Origin: Alloalcanivorax mobilis | Lineage (GTDB): Bacteria > Pseudomonadota > Gammaproteobacteria > Pseudomonadales > Alcanivoracaceae | DNA length: 35,378 bases | NCBI RefSeq assembly: GCF_002864685.1 | Contig: NZ_NMQZ01000047.1 | Span: forward strand, 1 to 35,378 | Reading direction: 5' to 3' | Shown: positions 1 through 7,669 of the stretch, in pieces | Layout: each line of letters starts with the position of its first letter | Numbering within the stretch: position 1 is the stretch's first letter | Notes under the pieces: model-generated | Told to the model about the DNA's origin: nothing | Seen by the model: the letters and a program-made list of their open reading frames with translations, nothing else | Databases searched by the model: none | Translations under genes and position numbers: made by a program

Positions 1-24
1 ACTTTCTTGGACAAGCAAGAAAGT
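1..24. repeat. Perfect 9-bp inverted repeat (hairpin) at the window edge
   Basis: ACTTTCTTG at 1-9 is the exact reverse complement of CAAGAAAGT at 16-24, with a 6-nt loop. It lies beyond the LivF terminator. It has no T-tract, so it is not an obvious terminator. It may be a dispersed palindrome or the edge of a feature outside the window. Confidence 0.45.
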
Positions 25-74
25 AGAACGCCCAACAGGGCGTCAACAGCGATGGGAAGTGGGTCAACATGAGT

Positions 75-99
75 CAATTCCCGCTAAAGCGCGATGAAC
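75..99 (-). repeat. 25-bp element trailing the livF terminator (copy 1 of 2)
   Basis: This 25-bp stretch is identical, in inverted orientation, to 35331-35355 at the other end of the window. Both copies read in the direction of transcription directly after the T-tract of an intrinsic terminator. Including the linking ATTG, 28 of 29 positions are shared, with one 1-nt indel. The core CGCGCTTTAGCGGGAATTG can fold into a small hairpin with a TTTA loop. Confidence 0.8.
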
Positions 100-102
100 A
101 AT

Positions 103-125
103 AAAAAAAGCCCGCCGAAGCGGGC
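103..125 (-). terminator. Intrinsic terminator of the liv operon
   Basis: On the minus strand GCCCGC, loop TTCG, GCGGGC is followed by seven T residues (the A-run at 103-109). It lies about 35 bp after the livF stop codon, which fits the end of the transporter operon. Confidence 0.9.
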
Positions 126-159
126 CAGCCCATTGACGATGGAACTCAAAATAACAACA

Positions 160-855
160 TCAGACTTCCAGCCACTCTTTGCGGATCGGCTCGTTGTTGC
201 GCAGTTCTTCCGGCGTGCCTTCGAAGACGATGTGGCCGTGGCCCATCAGCAGCACCCGGTGAGAGATATCCAGAGCGATGGAAAGCTTCTGTTCGACCAG
301 CAGAATGGCCACGCCGGCTTTGGCGATCTCGGAGATCAATTCGCCGATTTGCTTGACGATCAGCGGTGCCAGGCCTTCGGTGGGTTCGTCGATCATGATC
401 AGTTCCGGGTCGCCCATCAGCGTCCGGCACATGGTCAGCATTTGCTTTTCGCCACCGGAAAGTACCCCGGCGTGGGCGTCAGCGCGGCGCGCCAGGTTGG
501 GGAACATTTCCAGCATTTTTTCCACCGTCCAGCGCCCGGGCTTGCGGGTGTTCTTGATACCCAGCTCCAGGTTCTGGCGCACCGACAGGGTGGGGAAAAT
601 ATCCCGGTCTTCGGGCACATAGCCCAACCCCATGCGGGCAATCCGGTAGTTCGGATAGCCGGCGATTTCCTTACCACGGAAGCGGATCGAACCCTGCGGT
701 GGTACTTCACCCATGATCGCTTTCACGGTGGTGGAGCGGCCCACGCCATTGCGGCCCAACAGGGCCACCACTTCGCCTTCCTGAATCGAGAAGTTAACGC
801 CGTTGAGAATGTGGCTTTTGCCGTAGTAGGCGTGCAGATCGGTAACTTCCAACAT
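160..855 (-). CDS. livF: HAAT-family ABC importer ATPase, LivF type
   Basis: This cytoplasmic ATPase is one of the two energy-coupling subunits of a branched-chain amino acid type importer. At 231 aa it has the usual LivF length. Visible motifs are Walker A GRNGVGRST (residues 34-42), in which Arg40 stands where the catalytic Lys is expected, signature LSGGE (132-136), Walker B LIMIDE (152-157) and an H-loop with Gln (VEQ, Q189). A Gln there is usual for LivF. Its ATG overlaps the livG stop as TAATG, so translation is coupled. The change to Arg was read directly from the codon (cgc) and is not a frame error. I believe Arg at this place occurs in some other LivF subgroups, but cannot check it here. 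The transported solute cannot be fixed from the ATPase. Confidence 0.93.
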   Translation of the reverse strand: MLEVTDLHAYYGKSHILNGVNFSIQEGEVVALLGRNGVGRSTTVKAIMGEVPPQGSIRFRGKEIAGYPNYRIARMGLGYVPEDRDIFPTLSVRQNLELGIKNTRKPGRWTVEKMLEMFPNLARRADAHAGVLSGGEKQMLTMCRTLMGDPELIMIDEPTEGLAPLIVKQIGELISEIAKAGVAILLVEQKLSIALDISHRVLLMGHGHIVFEGTPEELRNNEPIRKEWLEV

Positions 856-1601
856 TACGCCGCCTCCTCGCCCAGATAGGCCTCTTTCACGCGCGGGTCG
901 CAGCGGATCGACTCGGGCTTGCCGGTGGCGATGATTTCGCCGTACACCAGCACCGAGATGCGATCAGCCAGTTCGAACACCACGCCCATGTCGTGCTCGA
1001 CAATCATCAGGGTGCGGCCCTTGGCCACCTGGCGAATCAAATCAATCGCCTGGCTGGTCTCGGTATTGCTCATGCCGGCGGTGGGTTCGTCGAGCAGCAC
1101 CACGTCGGCGCCGCAGGCAATGGTCATGCCGATCTCAAGGGCGCGCTGGCTGGCGTAGGGCAAGGCCCCGGCCGGCACTTCCCGCAGCGCCTGAAGGCCA
1201 ATCATTTCCAGCACCTCTTCGGCGCGCTCATTGGCTTTTTTGACCCCAGCGGCGGAACGCCAGAACACGTAGCCGGCGCGCTCTTTCTTAAAGCAGGCGC
1301 AGCGTATGTTCTCGAACACGGACAGATTCACGAACACGTTGCTGACCTGAAACGAGCGGGTCAGGCCGCGTTGCTGAATCTTCTCGGGCCCGAGCCCCTC
1401 GATGCGTTCGCCATTGAGCAGGATCTCGCCTTCGGTGGGCGAAAAAGCCCCGGACAGCAGATTGAAGAAGGTCGATTTGCCGGCACCGTTGGGGCCAATC
1501 ACGGCGTGGATCTCACCTTTTTCCACTTCCAGGTCGACCCCGCAGATCACCTCGGCGAGCCCGAAGTTTTTCTTCAGGCCCTTGATTGACAGAGCACTCA
1601 T
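855..1601 (-). CDS. livG: HAAT-family ABC importer ATPase, LivG type
   Basis: This is the second ATPase subunit of the importer, 248 aa, as usual for LivG. Walker A GPNGAGKST is canonical (Lys42). Walker B VVLLDE (167-172) and the H-loop VEHD (His203) are intact. The ABC signature reads LPYAS (147-151), where the family usually has a form close to LAYGQ and the general consensus is LSGGQ. In a LivF/LivG dimer this weak signature would face the LivF nucleotide site, which itself carries Arg in Walker A. The start codon overlaps the end of livM by ATGA. The gene is the fourth of a five-gene operon. Confidence 0.93.
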   Translation of the reverse strand: MSALSIKGLKKNFGLAEVICGVDLEVEKGEIHAVIGPNGAGKSTFFNLLSGAFSPTEGEILLNGERIEGLGPEKIQQRGLTRSFQVSNVFVNLSVFENIRCACFKKERAGYVFWRSAAGVKKANERAEEVLEMIGLQALREVPAGALPYASQRALEIGMTIACGADVVLLDEPTAGMSNTETSQAIDLIRQVAKGRTLMIVEHDMGVVFELADRISVLVYGEIIATGKPESIRCDPRVKEAYLGEEAA

Positions 1602-2863
1602 GCGTTGTCCTCCCGCAGCTTATTGGTGGCACGCTTGACCAGCACCCCGGCGGCGAAAAACACCACCATCGCCAGCCAGCCCCAGGGCAGTCTCGGGTCG
1701 AAGTTCATGCCCAGCACCTGCGCCAGCTCGTCCTGGCCGTGGCGCCACTGGAACAGCAGCTCCACCAGAACGGTCAGGCCGGCGGCGAACAACAACACCG
1801 CCACGGCGCCGCTCAGCCAGCCCGGCAACCGGCGCGCCAGCTCACCGTCACGCCAGGCCACGCGTACCTGTTCAATACCTCCGCCCAGACCGCGCGGCGC
1901 GAACATCACGATGGCCAGGAAAATCAGGCCCACATAGAGAATCGAGGCGTCGGTGTAATCGCTGAGCAGGGAGTTCATCAGCGTCACCACGATGGCGCCA
2001 ACGATCGGCCCGTAAAACACGCCCAGCCCGCCCACGGCCGCCATCAGCAACGCCAGGCCGGAGGGCACCAGGCCGAGCGATTCCGGCGTGATGATTTCGA
2101 AATTCACCGCCGCCATGGCGCCGGCCAGGCCGCCAAAGGCGCCGGAGGCGATGAACACCATGAAGCGCACGTTACGCGGCTGGTAGCCGATAAACTGAAG
2201 ACGCTCGGCGTTGTCACGCACTGCATTGGACAACCGGCCCAGCGGCGTGCGGGTGAACGCCCACATGCCGAGCACCGCGACGAACAGCCAGAACGCCATG
2301 AACCAGTACACGTCGGCGGATTGAGCCAGCTCCAGACCGAACCACTGGGGCCCGACCATACGGTTGCTGACCACGCCCGCCTCGCCACCGAACACGGAGG
2401 GGAACATCTGCCCGGCGGCGGCGGCCAGTTCACCCAGACCCAGGGTGATCATGGCGAACGCGGTGCCGGCACGCCGGCAGAACGGCCAGCCGACAATCAA
2501 CGCCGCCAGGCCGCCGGCAAGCATGCCCACCAACGGCAGCCCGAGCACCGGGAAATGGGCCCAGAAGCCCTCGCCCGCGTAGGAGGCATCGTCGATCAGG
2601 TTCATGACGTGCATGGCCGCGTAGCTGCCCAGACCAAAAAACACGGCGTGGCCGAACGAGAGCATACCGCCCTGCCCGAGCAACATGTTGTAGGACAGCG
2701 CGAACACGATATTGATGGCGATCAGATTGAGCAGGGTGAACGCGGTGCCACTGCTGACCAGCAGCGGAATCACCATCAGAACCACCAGCGAGATCACCCA
2801 GGGAGCAAGACCACGCCAGGAAAACCGGCTCTGGCGCGGCGCGACTGCGGTTAGATCATTCAT
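1598..2863 (-). CDS. livM: HAAT-family ABC importer permease, LivM type, with C-terminal extension
   Basis: This inner-membrane permease subunit is 421 aa and highly hydrophobic. The family-typical segment with GQGGMLSFGHA lies in the N-terminal third, followed by repeated membrane spans up to MFAPRGLGGG near residue 325, where LivM proteins normally end. About 80 further residues (roughly 342-421) hold two more hydrophobic stretches, AVAVLLFAAGLTVLVELLF and GWLAMVVFFAAGVLV, separated by a polar loop, and a basic C-terminus. That extension is unusual for the family as I know it. The gene overlaps livH upstream and livG downstream by 4 bp each. The ATG at 2863 is the natural start. Confidence 0.92.
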   Translation of the reverse strand: MNDLTAVAPRQSRFSWRGLAPWVISLVVLMVIPLLVSSGTAFTLLNLIAINIVFALSYNMLLGQGGMLSFGHAVFFGLGSYAAMHVMNLIDDASYAGEGFWAHFPVLGLPLVGMLAGGLAALIVGWPFCRRAGTAFAMITLGLGELAAAAGQMFPSVFGGEAGVVSNRMVGPQWFGLELAQSADVYWFMAFWLFVAVLGMWAFTRTPLGRLSNAVRDNAERLQFIGYQPRNVRFMVFIASGAFGGLAGAMAAVNFEIITPESLGLVPSGLALLMAAVGGLGVFYGPIVGAIVVTLMNSLLSDYTDASILYVGLIFLAIVMFAPRGLGGGIEQVRVAWRDGELARRLPGWLSGAVAVLLFAAGLTVLVELLFQWRHGQDELAQVLGMNFDPRLPWGWLAMVVFFAAGVLVKRATNKLREDNA

Positions 2864-3801
2864 GGTTCAAGTTCTCCCATCAAGCCGCGGGGCCGGAATA
2901 TCAGAATCAGCACCAAAAGGATGAACGGCGTCATCGGTGCCAGGTTGGCGAGTGTGATTCCGGTGACCTCGCCGTAGGGGTCCACGTTCATGCCAATGCC
3001 GTTGAGGATGTCGCCGATGGAGGCATCGATGGCGACGAAGAAAGTCTGCAACAGGCCGATCAGCAACGACGCGTAGAAGGCACCCGGCAGCGAACCCATG
3101 CCGCCCACCACCACCACCACGAACACGATCGGGCCCAGCGTTGCGGCCATGCCCGGTTCGGTGGTCAGCAACGGGCCGCCAATCACGCCGGCCAGACCGG
3201 CCAGGGCGCAGCCGAAGCCGAACACGCACATAAACAGGCGCGGCACGTTGTGACCCAGGTGCCCGACCATCTCACCGTGGGTGAGCGCGGCGCGGATCAT
3301 CATGCCCACGCGGGTTTTCTTGAGCAGGAACCACAGCGCCACGAACATCAGAATGGCGATCAGCATGGCGACGCCGCGGAACATGGAATATTCCACGCCA
3401 AACAAATTAAACAGCGGTTGTTGCAGCGACGCCGGCGCCATATACGCCACCGGAACCGTACCCCAGATCAGGCGCACTACTTCATCGATCACATAGGCCA
3501 GCCCGAAGGTAAACAGCAGCTCGGCGACATGGCCATTCACATGCACCCGCCGCAGGCCGAAACGCTCCACCAGAGCACCGACCACGGCCACCAGAATCGG
3601 CGCCAGTATCAGAGAAGGCCAGAAGCCGATGTGCATGCCCAGGCTGTAGGCGAAATAAGCGCCCAACATATAAAAGCTGGCGTGGGCGAAGTTAAGCACG
3701 CCCATCATCGAGAAGATCAGCGTAAGACCGCTGGAAAGCATGAACAGCAACAACCCGTAGAGGATACCGTTCAGCAGGGAAAAGATAATAACTTCGAGCA
3801 T
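2860..3801 (-). CDS. livH: HAAT-family ABC importer permease, LivH type
   Basis: This is the first permease subunit, 313 aa, with about eight to nine hydrophobic spans. The N-terminal LNGILYGLLLFMLSSGLTLI and the stretch GVLNFAHASFYMLGAY are typical of LivH. It would form the transmembrane path together with LivM. It starts with ATG at 3801 behind a GGGAG ribosome site. It is separated from the binding-protein gene by 74 bp containing a stem-loop and overlaps livM by 4 bp (ATGA). Confidence 0.93.
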   Translation of the reverse strand: MLEVIIFSLLNGILYGLLLFMLSSGLTLIFSMMGVLNFAHASFYMLGAYFAYSLGMHIGFWPSLILAPILVAVVGALVERFGLRRVHVNGHVAELLFTFGLAYVIDEVVRLIWGTVPVAYMAPASLQQPLFNLFGVEYSMFRGVAMLIAILMFVALWFLLKKTRVGMMIRAALTHGEMVGHLGHNVPRLFMCVFGFGCALAGLAGVIGGPLLTTEPGMAATLGPIVFVVVVVGGMGSLPGAFYASLLIGLLQTFFVAIDASIGDILNGIGMNVDPYGEVTGITLANLAPMTPFILLVLILIFRPRGLMGELEP

Positions 3802-3813
3802 GAGAAGGCTCCC

Positions 3814-3839
3814 GGAGCAGCGGCACGGGCCACTGCTCC
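3814..3839 (-). promoter_or_regulatory. Stem-loop between the binding-protein gene and livH
   Basis: GGAGCAG at 3814-3820 pairs perfectly with CTGCTCC at 3833-3839, and GGC/GCC inside the loop can extend the stem. There is no T-tract. The place, just after the binding-protein stop codon, suggests an mRNA-stabilising or partial attenuation structure that keeps the binding protein in excess over the membrane parts. This role is inferred from position only. Confidence 0.55.
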
Positions 3840-3875
3840 TTTACTCACAAGAGGATCTCGACGGAAAAGCAGCGA

Positions 3876-5096
3876 TTACTGCTTCGGACGACGCATCTCG
3901 CAGGTGGTCGGCAGGGATACATCTTCGCGGCTGATCTCAGCGATCTTGTGGAAGTTGTAGTCAGTGCCTTCGGCGCCGTATTTCATGTCGCCCTTCATCA
4001 CCGACATAAACAGCGGCAGCTGGATCTGGTGATCCGACTTACGCATCGTCACTTCGCCAGTGGGGGTGTCCATGCTCAGGTCTTCCAGGGTGAAAGCCAC
4101 TTTAACCGGGTCGATGCTCTTGGCCTGGTCGGTGGCTTTCTTGAGCATTTCCATCATCGTGCTCAGGCGCAGGTAGTAGAAATCCCAGCCTTTTTCCTTG
4201 TACATGGCGACCTGGCGCTTGGCCATTTCCGGATCGTCGAAATCACCGTAGTACTCGTTGATCTGGTAAATACGGTCCACGCCTTTATCACCGGTCTGGG
4301 TGACCACGCCGGAGCTGGCGCCGTAGTAGGTCAGGAACGGTGCCTGCAGGCCGTAGTCGGCGGCCGCTTTCACCAGCAAGGTGATGTCCTGGCCCCAGTT
4401 ACCGGTAATCACCGCGTCCGCGCCGGACGCTTTGATTTTGCTCACGTAAGGCGTGAAATCCTTCACTTTTCCAAGCGGGTGGAAATCGTTGCCAACCACT
4501 TCGATGTCCGGGCGTTTTTCCTTGAGCATTTCGCGAGCGGCCTCGGAAACCGCGTGGCCGAAGCTGTAGTCCTGGTTGATCAGGTAGACTTTCTTGATGT
4601 CCTTGCGATCCGCCATCCAGCTTGTGATCGCGTTCATTTTCATGTCCGCGTTGGCGTCGAAACGGAAGTGCCAGAAGGTGCAGCGCTCATTGGTGAACGC
4701 CGGGTCCACCGCCGCGTAGTTGAGGAACAGCACCTCTTTACCCGGATTGCGACGGTTGTGCTTGTCCACCGCGGAGATCAGCGCCGAAGCCACTGATGAG
4801 CCGTTGCCCTGCACGATGTAGCGCACGCCATCGTCGATGGCTTTCTGCAGCTGCACCAGGCTTTCCTGGGGGTTTACTTTGTTGTCGTAACCAACGATCT
4901 CGATCTTGTTGCCGTTCAAACCGCCTTTGGCGTTCAGGCGCTCGGCTTCGAATTGCATATGCGAAAGCGCCGGTTGGCCTGCGCCAGCCATGGCACCACT
5001 GAGGGGGTCGATCAGGGCAAGTTTCACGGTTTCCGCGTTGGCGGTAGAGACCAACAGCACGGACGCCGCGAGAAAGGTGAAAATGGATTTCAACAT
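3876..5096 (-). CDS. Periplasmic substrate-binding protein of the HAAT importer (LivJ/K-like)
   Basis: This 406-aa protein is the solute receptor of the importer. MLKSIFTFLAASVLLVSTANA is a clear Sec signal peptide of about 21 residues. The mature part begins ETVKLALIDPLSG, the usual start of type-1 periplasmic binding proteins (Peripla_BP_6), and shows the fold's marks such as VGYDNKVNPQESLVQLQKA and SGADAVITGNWG. An upstream in-frame ATG at 5201 would add 35 polar residues. I chose 5096 because it gives the signal peptide and has GGAGAG 5 nt before it. The solute could be branched-chain amino acids, but relatives also bind amides, urea or short carboxylates, so no symbol is given. Confidence 0.9.
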   Translation of the reverse strand: MLKSIFTFLAASVLLVSTANAETVKLALIDPLSGAMAGAGQPALSHMQFEAERLNAKGGLNGNKIEIVGYDNKVNPQESLVQLQKAIDDGVRYIVQGNGSSVASALISAVDKHNRRNPGKEVLFLNYAAVDPAFTNERCTFWHFRFDANADMKMNAITSWMADRKDIKKVYLINQDYSFGHAVSEAAREMLKEKRPDIEVVGNDFHPLGKVKDFTPYVSKIKASGADAVITGNWGQDITLLVKAAADYGLQAPFLTYYGASSGVVTQTGDKGVDRIYQINEYYGDFDDPEMAKRQVAMYKEKGWDFYYLRLSTMMEMLKKATDQAKSIDPVKVAFTLEDLSMDTPTGEVTMRKSDHQIQLPLFMSVMKGDMKYGAEGTDYNFHKIAEISREDVSLPTTCEMRRPKQ

Positions 5097-5702
5097 AGTG
5101 CTCTCCACGATTGTTTTTGTTCTGCCTGTTTCGGCATTTGCTTCTTGGCGCCCGACAACATGACGGACCGCCGCCGAGCGTCTTGTTTCAGTGTCTTGCA
5201 ATTTTTCTCATCAAACTCATTACTTAGCTGTTTCACTGGCATCGTTTTCGGTCCCACTCAATGCTCTTTCGTGAAACGCATACTCAGCAGTATGTGGGGA
5301 AAAAAATAATGATGTCCAGTTTCATTTTCCGCACATTTGCCCTTGCATCGACGCTCGTCCAAGCGTCTTTTCAAGACGGATAAAAGACCAGGGCAACAAC
5401 TCGCACCGCCCTGAAAAATACAAAAGAACTCGAAATGTATATGCACTTCAAGGCAACGTGACTGACTGGCCACGATGCCCCGAGTCCAAGTCAGCATGAG
5501 CCCGCGGAGGTAAAGCGGCAAGCCCTGCCTGAGCCAGCCTACGGGGGTGGCACGGATTCGAGAACAGGTATTCACAGAATCACCAAGAACCCTCCTGACG
5601 CCCTTTAAATACGGCCTTGGCGCCTTCCCGGCCGGCTGGCTTACGCGTTCACCAGAACGCCCAGGCTGTTTTCTTTAGCGAGACAATCAACGCCGGCGGG
5701 GC

Positions 5703-5736
5703 TGTTACCTCACTGTTACCGTTACTACCGGTAACA
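5703..5736. promoter_or_regulatory. Candidate operator: three TGTTACC boxes
   Basis: TGTTACC occurs at 5703-5709 and 5714-5720, 11 bp apart (one helical turn). The second copy, extended to TGTTACCG, forms a perfect 8-bp inverted repeat with CGGTAACA at 5729-5736 across a 7-bp spacer. It lies upstream of the ligase promoter candidate. The arrangement is typical of a dimeric regulator site. The regulator is unknown. Confidence 0.5.
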
Positions 5737-5859
5737 CGTTTCCGGAACGGAATTTCATTTCCTCACCGGATGGCTGCGTTCGCGCGATAGGTTGATGGCG
5801 CTAACCTGTTCCTCGAATGCCTGATGGCGCCACGCTTGGGTGGGCCGATTCCACCACTC

Positions 5860-5888
5860 TTGACCACATACTCACCAGTAGGTATCAA
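5860..5888 (+). promoter_or_regulatory. Candidate sigma70 promoter of the acyl-CoA ligase operon
   Basis: TTGACC at 5860-5865 and TATCAA at 5883-5888 are separated by exactly 17 bp and lie about 100 bp before the ligase start on the same strand. The -35 matches the consensus in five of six positions, the -10 in four. Confidence 0.4.
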
Positions 5889-5989
5889 TGAGCGCCACCC
5901 CCGGCCACCGAGGCGGCGGACAAACAATAATTCAATAAAGCCGGCACAGGCTCTTCACTGGCTCCCGCCCGGCTTGCAGGGAGAGACGC

Positions 5990-7621
5990 ATGCTCAATGG
6001 CCTGATGATGAATACCCCCCTTTCTCTGATTGAGGTGCTGGAATACGGCGCCCAGGTGCACCCGCACGCGGAGATCGTTTCAGTACGCACCGAAGGCGAC
6101 CTTCATCGACAGAGCTACCGGCGCACCCTGCAGCGCGTGGCGCAATTGGCCCATGCGCTGGTCGCCCTGGGGGTGCGCCCCGGCGACCGCATCGGCACCC
6201 TGGCCTGGAATGGCCACCGCCATGTGGAGCTCTACTACGCCATCGCCGGGCTTGGCGCGGTCTGCCACACCATTAACCCGCGTCTGCCCGCCGATCAGAT
6301 GGCCTACATCGTTAACCACGCCGGCGACAGCCTGCTGTTCTTCGATACCACCTTCGCCCCGCTGGTGGCAGGCCTGCGTGCCGATTTCCCGGCCCACACC
6401 CGTTACGTGGCGATGACCGACTTCGCGCACCTGCCCGACGGTGATGACCTGCTCTGTTATGAAACGCTGCTGCAGGGGCAGCCCGAGCACTACCCCTGGC
6501 CGGACCTGGATGAAAACGCCGCCTGCGCGCTGTGCTACACCTCGGGCACCACCGGCGTGCCCAAGGGCGCGCTGTATTCACACCGCTCCTGCCTGCTGCA
6601 GGCGCTGTTTTCCACGGTCTGCTCCAACGGCGTGATGAAAGCCGGCGACCGGCTGTTGCCGGTGGTGCCGATGTTTCATGTGAACGCCTGGGGGCTGCCC
6701 TACGCGGCGCCGCTGACCGGCGGCTCCCTGATCATGCCCGGCCCGGCGCTGGATGGCGCCAGCCTGTTCGCGCTGATGGACAACGAGCAGGTTACCGGCG
6801 CCTGGGGCGTGCCCACGGTCTGGATGGGCCTGCTCGCCGAAATGGATCAGCAAGGCCGCAAGCCGGCGGTGCTTGAGAGGGTGGTGATCGGCGGCTCGGC
6901 GCCGCCGGCCAGCATGATCACGCGCTTTGAAAAAGATTATGGGCTGGACGTGATGCAGGGCTGGGGCATGACCGAAATGAACCCCACTGGCAGCATGAGC
7001 ATACTGACCCGGGAAGAAGCGGCGCTGCCCGTGCAGGAACGCATCAAACTGAAGAACAACCAGGGCCGCCGCCTGTTCGGCGTGCGCATGAAGCTGATCG
7101 GCGACGACGGCGCAACGGTGCCCCAGGACGGCCAGGCCAGCGGCGAGCTCTATGTGAAAGGGCCGACGGTGATCAGCGCCTACTACAATAATGATGAAGC
7201 CAGCGCCAAATCGTTTGACGACGACGGCTGGCTGGCCACCGGCGACATGGCGCGCATCACCGACGACGGCCTGCTGTTCATCGTTGACCGCGCCAAGGAT
7301 CTGATCAAATCCGGTGGCGAGTGGATCAGTTCGATTGATCTTGAGAACCTGGCCGCCGCCTATCCGGCGGTGCAGGAATGCGCCGTGATCGGCGTGCCCC
7401 ACCCCAAATGGGACGAACGCCCGTTGCTGGTGGTGGTGGCCCGGCCCGGCGCAAACCTGGACAAGACCGCGCTGCTTGAACATATGGCCGGCGGCTTCGC
7501 CCGCTGGCAGCTCCCCGATGAGGTGATCGTCGTCGATGAGCTGCCGCACACCGCCACCGGCAAGGTGTCCAAACTGACACTGCGCGAAACCTATGCTCGC
7601 CATTTGAGCGACGCTCACTGA
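5990..7621 (+). CDS. Acyl-CoA ligase, AMP-binding family (AlkK/DmdB-like)
   Basis: This 543-aa cytoplasmic enzyme should activate a carboxylic acid to its CoA thioester through an acyl-adenylate. The ANL-family motifs are complete: P-loop [11 protein letters not shown] near residues 183-193, adenine motif [12 protein letters not shown] near 323-334, GWLATGDM near 411-418, the hinge region [15 protein letters not shown], and the C-terminal ATGKVSK with the catalytic Lys near 524. The N-terminus [13 protein letters not shown] resembles AlkK (medium-chain fatty acids) and DmdB (methylthiopropionate) proteins, so a medium-chain or substituted acid is the best guess. A GGGAGAG ribosome site precedes the ATG. 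The hydrolase gene follows after 48 bp, suggesting one transcript. Confidence 0.92.
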   Translation: MLNGLMMNTPLSLIEVLEYGAQVHPHAEIVSVRTEGDLHRQSYRRTLQRVAQLAHALVALGVRPGDRIGTLAWNGHRHVELYYAIAGLGAVCHTINPRLPADQMAYIVNHAGDSLLFFDTTFAPLVAGLRADFPAHTRYVAMTDFAHLPDGDDLLCYETLLQGQPEHYPWPDLDENAACALCYTSGTTGVPKGALYSHRSCLLQALFSTVCSNGVMKAGDRLLPVVPMFHVNAWGLPYAAPLTGGSLIMPGPALDGASLFALMDNEQVTGAWGVPTVWMGLLAEMDQQGRKPAVLERVVIGGSAPPASMITRFEKDYGLDVMQGWGMTEMNPTGSMSILTREEAALPVQERIKLKNNQGRRLFGVRMKLIGDDGATVPQDGQASGELYVKGPTVISAYYNNDEASAKSFDDDGWLATGDMARITDDGLLFIVDRAKDLIKSGGEWISSIDLENLAAAYPAVQECAVIGVPHPKWDERPLLVVVARPGANLDKTALLEHMAGGFARWQLPDEVIVVDELPHTATGKVSKLTLRETYARHLSDAH

Positions 7622-7669
7622 TCGCCGCGTTGCCCCAGGCGAAGACTTTTCACAACACGGAATGCACCC

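Larger units (their letters stand above)
5097..5989. other. Divergent intergenic region between the importer and the acyl-CoA ligase
   Basis: This 893-bp spacer shows no protein gene I can support. A 105-codon open frame at 5258-5575 (minus) lacks a ribosome site and recognisable composition. It must hold the promoter of the importer (minus), for which I found no convincing sigma70 pair. It also holds the plus-strand promoter candidate at 5860-5888 and the TGTTACC cluster at 5703-5736. Small palindromes occur at 5279-5294 (CATACT/AGTATG, loop CAGC) and within a CGTCTT/AAGACG hairpin near 5365-5380. Confidence 0.6.

Noticed and set aside
160-879. Plus-strand open frames lying over the liv genes, e.g. 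94-879, 1586-2854 and 3250-3960
   Set aside because: They are His/Gln-rich antisense mirrors of clear transporter genes, with no motifs of their own.
5097-5201. The 35-codon upstream extension of the periplasmic binding protein
   Set aside because: It would place polar residues before a perfect Sec signal peptide, while ATG 5096 has its own GGAGAG ribosome site.
5258-5575. A 105-codon open frame on the minus strand between the importer and the ligase
   Set aside because: No ribosome site, no recognisable motif, and an unusual mix of Cys, Arg and Trp typical of chance frames in a regulatory spacer.
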